This document shows, piece after piece, positions 52,446-60,361 of a stretch of 64,000 nucleotides of DNA. The notes beneath the pieces were generated by a model. That model saw nothing but the letters and a program-made list of their open reading frames with translations. It was not told the DNA's origin and did no database searches. Each line of letters begins with the position of its first letter. Within the stretch, counting starts at the first letter, position 1. The DNA comes from Bergeyella zoohelcum ATCC 43767 (GTDB taxonomy: Bacteria > Bacteroidota > Bacteroidia > Flavobacteriales > Weeksellaceae): assembly GCF_000301075.1 (NCBI RefSeq), contig NZ_JH932293.1:1161617-1225616 (forward strand), in the 5' to 3' direction. Position numbers and translations under genes: made by a program.

Positions 52446-52850
52446 ATGAAGAAATTATATTTTATCGCTATCATGGGACTAGTGATGGCATGTGGAGGTG
52501 CCAAAGACCCTCAGATGGTTGCTTTAAAACAAGAGAAAGAATCTCTAAAGCTGCAAACAAAACTGAATAGTCTCCAAATCTCCTTACAAAAAGAAAAAAA
52601 GGAGCTAGAGAAAGCACAGCAAAATGTGAATAGCTTGAATAACAAGGCGGATAACAGAACTACTGGTTTTTCTGCTTCTAGTGATGCTCAGCATACCGCA
52701 AAAGATGCTCAGCGTACGGCCAAAGTTTTAGAGCAAACCCGTAAGGCAAATAATCAACTGTATAAAGTACAGAAAAAAGTGGATAAATTAGAAAGGGAAA
52801 TTTCTAATGTTCAAAATAAGCTTACAGCGTACCAAACGGAGGAAAAGTAA
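52446..52850 (+). CDS. Coiled-coil lipoprotein
   Basis: 134 residues: signal peptide with lipobox VMAC (Cys16 in GLVMACGGAKD), then two coiled coils (about 24-65 and 93-130) joined by a Ser/Thr/Asp-rich stretch with the near repeat HTAKDAQ and RTAKVLEQ. No family recognised; similar in size and layout to Lpp-like or YqjK-like helper proteins. Own unit, closed by a strong terminator. Confidence 0.82.
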   Translation: MKKLYFIAIMGLVMACGGAKDPQMVALKQEKESLKLQTKLNSLQISLQKEKKELEKAQQNVNSLNNKADNRTTGFSASSDAQHTAKDAQRTAKVLEQTRKANNQLYKVQKKVDKLEREISNVQNKLTAYQTEEK

Positions 52851-52872
52851 TAAGAATTTAATGCAAAAGAAT

Positions 52873-52906
52873 AAGACATATAGAGCGTATTCTATATGTC
52901 TTTTTT
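52873..52906. terminator. Bidirectional terminator, overlapping a stop codon
   Basis: AAGACATATAGA, loop GCGTAT, TCTATATGTCTTTTTT. The leftward glycosyltransferase gene's TAG (52892-52894) lies in the right arm, so that arm encodes its last residues. Confidence 0.9.
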
Positions 52907-54130
52907 GTTTTTTTCCATAATCCATTTGCTTAGGTATTTGGTACTTTGAAGCGTGTGATGCCTAAACAAAAGCCCAAGGTAATGGGAGTTTCTATGCTGA
53001 TGAATTTGGTTCAAAATTTTTGAAATACGCTTTTTAAAGGCATCGCAATACAGTTCTTTTCGGAATTTTTCATCAATGATGATTTTTCCATTTTGCTGAA
53101 ATTTTTTCCATAGAGTAGGGTTTTGATACACATCAATACTTTTTCGTATAAAATCATCATCATTATCGCAGATGTAGCCATTCCAGAATGGAGTTTCATC
53201 GTTAGACGCTATCTGCATTCCTTCAGCACCGATGGATGAAGTTACGGATGGCAAACCAAATTGCATGGCATCTAATAATTTTCCTTTAATCCCAGCTCCA
53301 AAAGGAATAGGAGCCAGGAGTACACGGTATTTTTTGAAAATTTCTTCCGCACTATCGGCACTTCCTTGGATGATGAACCCTTCATTAGGATTGTGTAGCT
53401 GGTAGGCTTTCGGGGGAGGATAGGCACCATAGATGTGGAGTTCTGCCTCAGGGATTTCTTTTTTAATATTTTTCCAGATTCTTTTCAGCTCTAGCACGGT
53501 GTGCCAGTTGGGTTCGTGAAGAAAGTTACCGATACTTACAAAATCTTTTCTATGCTCATAATGGGGCGTTTCAGTATTAAATTTCGCAAAAAGAGGAAGG
53601 TAAATAAGCTGTGAGAGAGGGATGTGGAAGGTTTCCGTGAGTAGATTCATTTCCTCATCAGAGATGATAAGAGAAATATCACAACGGTGGATAGCGGCCA
53701 TTTCTCTAAAAAAAGTAGGGTTACCTAAGAGCATATCTTTATTCCAAGGGATTTGTTTTTTAAAGGCATCTGCACGGCTGCGTCTTAGAAAATGAAGGTC
53801 TTCGGTGTCCAAAATGGTGATGGCATTGGGGAGTTTTTCTGTTACCCTCCACCCGAATTGTTCTTCGGTGAGAAAGCGGTCATAGAGTACTGCATCAGGT
53901 GTGAGATGTAATAGGAGTTTATCAAAATCATCATTATTGAGCGTGATGGAATAAGTGGCTACATTCAATTGGGACAAATCAAAACTTCGTTCACTTTTCT
54001 CCGCAGCAGAAAGGAAGGAGATTTTCCAGTTCATTTCTTGGAAAAGGGAGATGAGCTGTAGCATTCTGGTTCCTGCCGCCGTAGAGGTAGGTTCTGGAAA
54101 TACGGTTCCAATAATTACCAAATGTTTCAT
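52892..54130 (-). CDS. Glycosyltransferase family 4-like protein
   Basis: 412 residues of GT-B fold. The N-terminal part starts VIIGTVFPEPTSTAAGTRMLQLISLF, a conserved sugar-nucleotide acceptor domain opening; the donor domain has VSIGNFLHEPNWHTVLELK, ELHIYGAYPPPKAYQL and LLAPIPFGAGIKGKLLDAMQFG with GLPSVTSS, where the E of the usual E-x7-E is partly replaced (GIKGKLLDAM). Likely acts on surface polysaccharides or glycoproteins. Monocistronic; the serine hydrolase upstream is 75 bases away, with a CCCTCTTTC/GAAAGAGGG hairpin between. Confidence 0.86.
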   Translation of the reverse strand: MKHLVIIGTVFPEPTSTAAGTRMLQLISLFQEMNWKISFLSAAEKSERSFDLSQLNVATYSITLNNDDFDKLLLHLTPDAVLYDRFLTEEQFGWRVTEKLPNAITILDTEDLHFLRRSRADAFKKQIPWNKDMLLGNPTFFREMAAIHRCDISLIISDEEMNLLTETFHIPLSQLIYLPLFAKFNTETPHYEHRKDFVSIGNFLHEPNWHTVLELKRIWKNIKKEIPEAELHIYGAYPPPKAYQLHNPNEGFIIQGSADSAEEIFKKYRVLLAPIPFGAGIKGKLLDAMQFGLPSVTSSIGAEGMQIASNDETPFWNGYICDNDDDFIRKSIDVYQNPTLWKKFQQNGKIIIDEKFRKELYCDAFKKRISKILNQIHQHRNSHYLGLLFRHHTLQSTKYLSKWIMEKNKKDI

Positions 54131-54205
54131 ACTAAAGAAATTGTTGATAAATACATTTTTCCCTCTTTCGGTAGGGAGTGTTTGGAAAGAGGGAAGTGTG
54201 CTATC

Positions 54206-55759
54206 TTATTTTTTTACTTTTTTTAAGTCCAAGTCTTCAAAGTCAAAGCTAAAATCAGTGGCATCGGAAATGGGTTTGAGTTTAAAACCTGTGGCAATGC
54301 CTTTTTCATCTAACTCTAAAAGTAAGTAAGCATCGGCGTCATAAGACCTATCATCCCATTTTACGATGAATGCTGTAGGGGAATAGGGGAGGAGTGTACC
54401 TTTGAGCCGTGGTGATGTAGCACATTGGATTCTAAAATCATTTTGGTTTTGGCTAATCGTTATATCTCCGAACCAAGCATCCGTATAGGTTCCTATAAAC
54501 TGCTCTGGTTTTAGGTGGGCATTTTTATTTTTTGCGAATGTATGGGCTTCATCGTAAGCATTTTTTTTCTGTGCTTCCCACTGGGCATTTCTTTTTTTCA
54601 TTCTTTCGGAATAGGTGTTCAGCCAGTTTCTATCAGGAATGTTCAGGTACGCATCTTTAATGGTATTGGTAATGGTGTTAAAAGCAGCTCCGCTTTGCTG
54701 ATTCGTGAGTACCACAATGCCTAATTTAAGGTCAGGGATAAGGGTAAACTGAGTTACGGTGCCTATGAGTCCGCCCGTATGCTGTACCTGTTTATAGCCT
54801 TTTACATCACTGATGAACCAGCCTAAGCCATAGCCATAATTTTGGGTGTCATAAGGATTTTTCAGTGCCATGGTAGAAGGCTGCTGAATTTGCCAAAGCT
54901 GTGCGATTTGCTTGTCTGAAACTAATTTTTTTCCATTTTTAGTAACGAATCCATTGATTAAACACTCGGCCCATGTAAGCATATCAGGGATATTACTCAC
55001 GATGCCTCCAGCGGCATTTGCCGTTTCATTCCAGTCATGAGGTACAGCAACGGCTTTGCCCTCTACAGGGGCATGGGCATCAATGATATTTTTTACTCCT
55101 GCCTTTATGGCTCTATTATAGCTTCCGTAGCTTTGCTTCATTCCTACGGGCTTCATGATGCTTTCTTCCACAAACTCCGCCCAAGATTTTCCCGTAATTC
55201 GGGTAATCACTTCCCCAGCGATGATGAATGCAATATTATTGTAATTTAATTGGTTTCTAAAAGAGCTTTTAGGCTGTAGGAAACGCGTTCTATAGACAAT
55301 GTCTTGGATACTCAGGGTTCCCCCTTCAGGAAAAAACATCAGGTCTCCTTGTCCTAATCCCAAGCCTGTTCTGTGGATGATGAGGTCTTTTATGGTAACT
55401 TCTTTAGAAACAAAAGGGTCATACATTTGAAATTCAGGGATGTATTGGGTTACTTTATCATTCCAGTCCAGTTTTCCTTCGTCTGCTAATATTGCCAATG
55501 CTACTGCTGTAAACCCTTTGGAGTTAGAGGCAATGCCTACAAGGGTTTCCGTATTCATTTTTTGGTGTGTCTTTAGGGAAGCGGTGCCATGGGCTTGTGC
55601 GTAGATTACTTTTCCATCTTTAATCACACCGATGGACATTCCAGGTACATCAAATTCTTTCAAAGTTTTTTGTGCCAATAGGTCAATTTCAGAATTTTTT
55701 ATTTGACCAAAAGTACAGGCAGCCACTGTTATTAGGGCAATGGTATATAATTTTTTCAT
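54206..55759 (-). CDS. Serine hydrolase, class C beta-lactamase-like
   Basis: 517 residues, signal peptide ending near residue 19 (CTFGQ). The penicillin-binding fold has S-x-x-K in GIASNSKGFTAVALA, Y-x-N in LNYNNIAFIIAGEVI and HTG in QHTGGLIGTVTQF, then a C-terminal DUF3471-type beta domain (about 400-517). Similar enzymes are esterases or D-aminopeptidases rather than resistance enzymes; nothing here suggests resistance by itself. Also possibly the start of unit with the glycosyltransferase. Alone in its unit. Confidence 0.9.
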   Translation of the reverse strand: MKKLYTIALITVAACTFGQIKNSEIDLLAQKTLKEFDVPGMSIGVIKDGKVIYAQAHGTASLKTHQKMNTETLVGIASNSKGFTAVALAILADEGKLDWNDKVTQYIPEFQMYDPFVSKEVTIKDLIIHRTGLGLGQGDLMFFPEGGTLSIQDIVYRTRFLQPKSSFRNQLNYNNIAFIIAGEVITRITGKSWAEFVEESIMKPVGMKQSYGSYNRAIKAGVKNIIDAHAPVEGKAVAVPHDWNETANAAGGIVSNIPDMLTWAECLINGFVTKNGKKLVSDKQIAQLWQIQQPSTMALKNPYDTQNYGYGLGWFISDVKGYKQVQHTGGLIGTVTQFTLIPDLKLGIVVLTNQQSGAAFNTITNTIKDAYLNIPDRNWLNTYSERMKKRNAQWEAQKKNAYDEAHTFAKNKNAHLKPEQFIGTYTDAWFGDITISQNQNDFRIQCATSPRLKGTLLPYSPTAFIVKWDDRSYDADAYLLLELDEKGIATGFKLKPISDATDFSFDFEDLDLKKVKK

Positions 55760-55844
55760 TTTTTAAGTTATTTTTCCAAAGATAATGAAAATGGAAGCAA
55801 TGGGCAATGAGGTAGCCTAAGCTACTATTGGTGAATTATCCGGT

Positions 55845-55877
55845 ACTTTGACAAAGTTTTTAACACTTTGTCAAAGT
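55845..55877. repeat. 13-bp-stem hairpin repeat, copy 2
   Basis: ACTTTGACAAAGT, loop TTTTAAC, ACTTTGTCAAAGT. Same element as 6494-6526, with the central pair changed on both arms. It lies 29 bases before the 42-bp minisatellite; TGCTTTGAAA, which follows copy 1, also follows the far end of the minisatellite at about 56665. Confidence 0.7.
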
Positions 55878-55905
55878 GCTTTAGAATGGTCTTATTCAGA
55901 AATCA

Positions 55906-56661
55906 AAAAAGTATGTTTCCGCGGAGCGAGAGGGGTTCGGCGATAGGAAAAAGTATGTTTCTGCAGAGCGAGAAGGTTTCGCCGATAGGAAAAAGTATGT
56001 TTCTGCAGAGCGAAAGGGTTTCGGCGATAGGAAAAAGTATGTTTCTGCAGAGCGAGAAGGTTTCGGCGAAAGGAAAAAGTATGTTTCTGCGGAGCGAGAG
56101 GGTTTCGGCGATAGGAAAAAGTATGTTTCTGCAGAGCGAGAAGGTTTCGGCGATAGGAAAAAGTATGTTTCTTCGGAGCGAGAGGGTTTCGGCGATAGGA
56201 AAAAGTATGTTTCTGCAGAGCGAGAAGGTTTCGGCGAAAGGAAAAAGTATGTTTCTGCGGAGCGAGAAGGTTTCGGCGAAAGGAAAAAGTATGTTTCTGC
56301 GGAGCGAGAAGGTTTCGGCGAAAGGAAAAAGTATGTTTCTGCGGAGCGAGAAGGTTTCGGCGAAAGGAAAAAGTATGTTTCTGCGGAGCGAGAAGGTTTC
56401 GGCGAAAGGAAAAAGTATGTTTCTGCGGAGCGAGAAGGTTTCGGCGAAAGGAAAAAGTATGTTTCTGTGGAGCGAGAGGGTTTCGGCGATAGGAAAAAGT
56501 ATGTTTCTGTGGAGCGAGAGGGTTTCGGCGATAGGAAAAAGTATGTTTCTGCGGAGCGAGAAGGTTTCGGCGATAGGAAAAAGTATGTTTCTGCAGAGCG
56601 AGAGGGTTTCGGCGATAGGAAAAAGTATGTTTCCGCAGAGCGAGAAGGTTTCGCCGATAGG
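55906..56661. repeat. Minisatellite, 18 exact 42-bp units
   Basis: GTATGTTT starts at 55911 and recurs every 42 bases to 56625, 18 units, no indel. Each unit reads AAAAAGTATGTTTCTGCGG then AGCGAGAAGGTTTCGGCGAT and AGG, about 48% GC. Units 9-13 are identical. Variable sites are unit positions 15, 16, 17, 18, 25, 27, 30, 35 and 39. As 42 is divisible by three, several frames are open throughout. The minus frame from ATG 56693, 10 bases before the end of recX, would give 265 residues of SPKPSRSAETYFFL repeats; in it the four main variable sites (15, 18, 27, 39) are synonymous. I do not call it a gene. It fills most of the 921-base gap 55760-56680. Confidence 0.97.
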
Positions 56662-56680
56662 AAAATGCTTTGAAACTTTA

Positions 56681-57145
56681 TTAATCTTCGCATTGCTGTA
56701 CCTCACGGATGAGTTCGTACTCAAATCCACGGCTGAGACAGTACCGAATGGTTTTGGTGTGCTTTTCAAATGCTTTCCCTTTCGTGATTTTATCAAAATA
56801 GGAAAAATATTCTCTCTTTAGCGTGGCTCTGTAATCATCTTCGTCAATTTCGGTAAAAGCGGTATGGATGAGTTTTTCATGAACTCCTTTTTGGAGGAGG
56901 TGTTGCCTTATTTTATTTCTTCCCCAGTGTTTGATGTAAAATTTTCCTCGGGCATAGCTTCGGGCAAATCTTTCTTCGTTAAGGAAGTTTTCTTGAATCA
57001 GGAAAAGCATAATTTCTTCTTTTGCTTCGGGAATTAGCAAAAAATCACGCATTTTTTGTTCTACTTCTTGATGGCATCGGTCCTGATAGGTACAGTAGTT
57101 TGCCATCTTGAGTTTTATTTCATCAAAGGTATAAGACTTGGACAC
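56681..57145 (-). CDS. recX: Regulatory protein RecX
   Basis: A 154-residue inhibitor of RecA filament extension. It contains the RecX three-helix repeats: YCTYQDRCHQEVEQKMRDFL, FLIQENFLNEERFARSYARGKF, HWGRNKIRQHLLQKGV, and the C-terminal FDKITKGKAFEKHTKTIRYCLSRGF. The start is a GTG at 57145 (SKSYTFDEIKLKMANYC); the ATG at 57106 would drop the first helix. No recA nearby. Its stop codon is 19 bases from the minisatellite, which extends from its 3' end. Confidence 0.93.
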   Translation of the reverse strand: MSKSYTFDEIKLKMANYCTYQDRCHQEVEQKMRDFLLIPEAKEEIMLFLIQENFLNEERFARSYARGKFYIKHWGRNKIRQHLLQKGVHEKLIHTAFTEIDEDDYRATLKREYFSYFDKITKGKAFEKHTKTIRYCLSRGFEYELIREVQQCED

Positions 57146-57170
57146 GCGTAGTAAAAAATTAAAAAGATTA

Positions 57171-57209
57171 AAAAGTTCCCCTCATTCATAGCGTGAAGAA
57201 TGAGGGGAA
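57171..57209 (-). terminator. Terminator of the TM2 gene
   Basis: CCCCTCATTC, loop ATAGCGTGAA, GAATGAGGGG; leftward it is followed by AACTTTTTAA. Confidence 0.85.
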
Positions 57210-57213
57210 AAGG

Positions 57214-57453
57214 TTAGTTTTGATTTTTGGATGCTTCTATCTGTTGGGCAATTTTTAGATTATAATTATTTACCTTGGAAGGAATTAAAAAGAGGTCTAT
57301 AAAAGCCCAAATTCCAAATCCGCCCAATGTGAGCCAATATAAAATTTGCCATCCCCATTTACCTAAGTAGGCATAATGAACTCCCAAGAAAAACCAGCAT
57401 AGATAGGCTATTCCTGAAGATTTCATTTTGGACATAAGATAGTATTCGTTCAT
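57214..57453 (-). CDS. TM2 domain-containing protein
   Basis: A 79-residue membrane protein with two hydrophobic helices and the TM2 pattern: GIAYLCWFFLGVHYAYLGKWG, LYWLTLGGFGIWAFIDLFLIP, then a short polar tail. Role unknown; often tied to membrane proteostasis. It starts 14 bases after the glyA stop and ends at its own terminator, so it shares glyA's transcript. Confidence 0.92.
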   Translation of the reverse strand: MNEYYLMSKMKSSGIAYLCWFFLGVHYAYLGKWGWQILYWLTLGGFGIWAFIDLFLIPSKVNNYNLKIAQQIEASKNQN

Positions 57454-57467
57454 TTTTTTATCTATTT

Positions 57468-58733
57468 TTAAGAAAATAATGGTTTTCCGCTCATCATCTC
57501 TCTTACTTGCTGTCCTACCGCAGTGATGGTTTTTTCATCTTGGATATTGGTAACCACTTGGTTGATAAGGTCAGCTATGGTTTCCATATCTTGTTCCACC
57601 AGTCCTCTGGTAGTAACAGCGGCGGTTCCTAAACGGATGCCCGATGTAGTAAATGCCGATTTATCATCAAAAGGTACCATGTTTTTATTACAAGTAATTT
57701 CTGCTCTTACCAGTGCTTTTTCGGTTTCTTTACCATTTACCCCTTTGTTTCGGAGATCTACTAGCATCAGGTGATTATCTGTACCTCCGCTCACAATTTC
57801 AAAACCTCTGTCCATCATGGCTTTTGCCAAAGCACGAGCGTTGGCCACTACTTGCTTGGTATAAGTTTCAAATTTAGGGTCAATAGCCTCCCCGAACGCC
57901 ATGGCTTTTGCCGCGATAACATGCTCTAGAGGTCCTCCTTGTACGCCAGGGAATACGGCACTGTCTAATACTTGGCTCATCATTTTGATTTCCCCTTTTG
58001 GCGTTTTGTGTCCAAAGGTATTTTCAAAATCTTTCCCCATCATAATCATTCCTCCTCTTGGTCCTCTTAGGGTTTTGTGGGTAGTAGTAGTTACCACATG
58101 ACAATGCTCAAAAGGAGAGCTTAAAAGCCCTTTTGCGATGAGTCCCGCTGGGTGAGCGATGTCTGCCCAAAGTGTAGCACCTACTTCATCTGCTACTTCA
58201 CGGAACTTAGCATAGTCTAAATCACGGGAGTAGGCGGAATATCCTGCGATAATCATTTTCGGTTTCACTTCGAGTGCTTTTTGCCTCATCGCTTCATAAT
58301 CTATAAGTCCGGTTTCTCTTTCTACGCCGTAAAACTGTGCGTTGTACTGAATACCCGAAAAGTTTACGAAAGAACCATGCGTAAGGTGTCCTCCCATAGA
58401 GAGGTCAAGCCCCAGAACGGTATCGCCTGGTTTTAGGCATGCTAAATAAATGGCAGCATTGGCCTGAGAACCGGAGTGAGGCTGAACATTAGCGTAAGCT
58501 ACACCGAAGAGTTCTTTGGCTCTTTCTATGGCTAAAGTTTCTATCTCATCTACCACTTCACAGCCTCCATAGTAGCGTTTTCCTGGGTAGCCTTCTGCAT
58601 ATTTATTGGTAAGAATGCTTCCCATGGCTCTCATTACCTCTTCAGATACGAAGTTTTCTGATGCGATGAGCTCTATACCATGGGTTTGTCTAGCTCTCTC
58701 CTTTTCGATTAGATCAAAAATTATTTGACTCAT
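57468..58733 (-). CDS. glyA: Serine hydroxymethyltransferase
   Basis: Converts serine and tetrahydrofolate to glycine and 5,10-methylene-THF. 421 residues, fold-type I PLP enzyme: [72 protein letters not shown], the Schiff-base Lys in [18 protein letters not shown] (near 228), [16 protein letters not shown] and [14 protein letters not shown]. Consensus -7 box upstream. Followed by the TM2 gene. Confidence 0.97.
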   Translation of the reverse strand: MSQIIFDLIEKERARQTHGIELIASENFVSEEVMRAMGSILTNKYAEGYPGKRYYGGCEVVDEIETLAIERAKELFGVAYANVQPHSGSQANAAIYLACLKPGDTVLGLDLSMGGHLTHGSFVNFSGIQYNAQFYGVERETGLIDYEAMRQKALEVKPKMIIAGYSAYSRDLDYAKFREVADEVGATLWADIAHPAGLIAKGLLSSPFEHCHVVTTTTHKTLRGPRGGMIMMGKDFENTFGHKTPKGEIKMMSQVLDSAVFPGVQGGPLEHVIAAKAMAFGEAIDPKFETYTKQVVANARALAKAMMDRGFEIVSGGTDNHLMLVDLRNKGVNGKETEKALVRAEITCNKNMVPFDDKSAFTTSGIRLGTAAVTTRGLVEQDMETIADLINQVVTNIQDEKTITAVGQQVREMMSGKPLFS

Positions 58734-58754
58734 ATATTAAAATTGTTTAGACCA

Positions 58755-58762
58755 CAAAGGTA
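58755..58762 (-). promoter_or_regulatory. glyA -7 box
   Basis: TACCTTTG on the minus strand, 21 bases before the glyA ATG. -33 TTG not evident. Confidence 0.55.
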
Positions 58763-58957
58763 CTTATTTTTCTCGGGTTTTAAAATAAGTTTGAACGCGA
58801 TATGATAGGGAATTAGGGAATTGGAGAATTGGAAAATTAGGTAATTAGATAATTATCTCATTACCGCATTACCCCATTATCTCATTATTATCCTATTATT
58901 GCCAAGAGCTATTTGATAATTCTTCTTTACTTTTTTTATTTTGACGAAAATAAACCC

Positions 58958-58965
58958 TAATTTTG
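58958..58965 (+). promoter_or_regulatory. -7 box abutting the SUI1 gene start
   Basis: TAATTTTG four bases before ATG 58970; TTG at 58941-58943, spacer 14. A leaderless transcript is likely if used. Confidence 0.5.
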
Positions 58966-58969
58966 TGAT

Positions 58970-59293
58970 ATGGATTTAAGAGACCAACTGAAGAATCTTT
59001 TCCCTGACCATCAGGAGCAGGATTTTGAAATGCCTGAAGAGGTTTTTGAACAGAAATCACCATTGATTTGTAAGTACGAAAAAAAAGGTAGAAATGGCAA
59101 ACCTGTTACATTAGTGGAAGGCTTTGAGGGAAGTGATGAAGACCTGAAAAAAATATCGAAAAAGATAAAGACTACTCTTGGGATTGGTGGCTCTGAGAAA
59201 GATGGGGTAATCATCATCCAAGGGGACAATAGAGATAAGGTAATGGCCATACTCCAAGAAATGGGCTACAAGACTAAACGCGTGGGCGGATAG
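58970..59293 (+). CDS. SUI1/YciH-type translation initiation factor
   Basis: A bacterial eIF1 relative of 107 residues. SUI1 domain from about 30: LICKYEKKGRNGKPVTLVEGF, KKISKKIKTTLGIGGSEKDG, IIIQGDNRDKVMAILQEMGY. In E. coli YciH discriminates initiation complexes; bacterial function in this clade, which initiates largely without Shine-Dalgarno, is not established. Cytoplasmic. Leader appears absent, see the abutting -7 box. Confidence 0.93.
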   Translation: MDLRDQLKNLFPDHQEQDFEMPEEVFEQKSPLICKYEKKGRNGKPVTLVEGFEGSDEDLKKISKKIKTTLGIGGSEKDGVIIIQGDNRDKVMAILQEMGYKTKRVGG

Positions 59294-59308
59294 AGAGAAG
59301 GTTAGGAA

Positions 59309-59363
59309 TTTGATTTTGTTTGAGGTTGTTTGAATTGTTTGATTTTGTTTGAAGTTGTTTGAA
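59309..59363. repeat. Tandem 29-bp TTTGATTTTG repeat
   Basis: TTTGATTTTGTTTGAGGTTG plus TTTGAATTG, then the same again with one change: period 29, about 1.9 copies. Right after it GGCTTATTGCT occurs twice, 20 bases apart (59366 and 59386). Confidence 0.7.
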
Positions 59364-59451
59364 AGGGCTTATTGCTAATGCTAACGGCTTATTGCTCTTA
59401 TCAGAATAGTAATCGTTTAATTATTGAATATTTTAATTATTTTAATTCATT

Positions 59452-60303
59452 ATGAATACATTAGCTGCATCAGAATTGGTGCTAAACGAAGACGGAAGTG
59501 TTTACCATTTGAATCTTTTACCAGAGGATATAGCACATAAAATCATCCTTGTGGGAGATCCTAATCGCGTAGCGAAGGTTTCTCAATATTTTGATAAAAT
59601 AGAAATCAAAAAGAACAAAAGGGAGTTTTATACCCATACGGGAACGCTCCGTGGCGAAAGAATTACGGTAATGTCTAGCGGTATAGGTACGGAAAATATT
59701 GATATCGTGATGAATGAACTCGATGCCTTGGTAAATATTGACCTTAAAAACAAAGAGTTGAAATCAGAACATACTTCGCTAGAGCTATTTAGACTGGGTA
59801 CTTGTGGCTCCGTAAATCCAGACATTGAGGTAGATAATATGCTCGTTACTCAGAATGTGGTGGGGCTAGATGGATTACTGCATTTTTACCAAGATTATCA
59901 TTTTGAGAATGAGTTTAGTAAAAACTTCCTTGAGCATTTTCCTTATGAGAAAATAAAGCCTATGCTCTATTTCTCTGATTGGGCAGAGGATATTTCTGAC
60001 TATTATAAAGATGCAAAGTACCATGGAAACACGGCTACTTTCCCTGGGTTTTATGCTCCACAAGGGCGTCAGCTGAGACTGAAAGCAGTGGATGATCAAT
60101 TCTTAGAAACGCTCAATAATCTTGGAGTAACCAATTTCGAGATGGAAACTTCTGCAATTTATGGACTGTCTAAGCTTTTAGGGCATAAGGCTCTAACGGT
60201 AAATTGTGTCATTGCCAATAGACGAAGAGGAGAGTTTTCTGCTGATCATCATGCTTCAGAGAAAAATATGATAGAATGGGTATTAGAAAGACTGGTAAAA
60301 TAA
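59452..60303 (+). CDS. Nucleoside phosphorylase, uridine phosphorylase-like
   Basis: A 283-residue PNP/UDP family enzyme that cleaves nucleosides with phosphate. IILVGDPNRVAKVSQYFDKIE, GERITVMSSGIGTENIDIVMNELDAL, FRLGTCGSVNPDIEVDNMLVTQ, and NFEMETSAIYGLSKLLGHKALTVNCVIANRR are the phosphate- and nucleoside-binding landmarks (E-M-E near 226). Uridine or purine preference cannot be told. Monocistronic. Confidence 0.92.
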   Translation: MNTLAASELVLNEDGSVYHLNLLPEDIAHKIILVGDPNRVAKVSQYFDKIEIKKNKREFYTHTGTLRGERITVMSSGIGTENIDIVMNELDALVNIDLKNKELKSEHTSLELFRLGTCGSVNPDIEVDNMLVTQNVVGLDGLLHFYQDYHFENEFSKNFLEHFPYEKIKPMLYFSDWAEDISDYYKDAKYHGNTATFPGFYAPQGRQLRLKAVDDQFLETLNNLGVTNFEMETSAIYGLSKLLGHKALTVNCVIANRRRGEFSADHHASEKNMIEWVLERLVK

Positions 60304-60361
60304 ATGTTTCATCTGTAACCCCGAATAAATCATCTAAAAAAATAAATAAATTATATTGACA

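Noticed and set aside
54159..54195. CCCTCTTTC/GAAAGAGGG hairpin after the serine hydrolase gene as a terminator
   Set aside because: In the leftward direction it is followed by AAAATG, not by T, so it is not a canonical terminator; I give no function.
54206..55759. Antibiotic-resistance beta-lactamase
   Set aside because: SxxK and YxN motifs place it in the broad serine hydrolase family, but the long C-terminal DUF3471-type domain and length are of the esterase/peptidase group.
55906..56661. CRISPR array
   Set aside because: Units are contiguous with no unique spacers, and no cas gene is near.
55903..56796. Second minus-strand frame across the minisatellite
   Set aside because: It begins inside recX and its variable sites are mostly nonsynonymous; it is open only because the period is a multiple of three.
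55868..56821. Plus-strand 317-residue frame across the minisatellite
   Set aside because: It runs 140 bases antisense into recX, and the main variable unit positions (18, 27, 39) change residues (Q/R, K/R, I/K), unlike in the minus frame.
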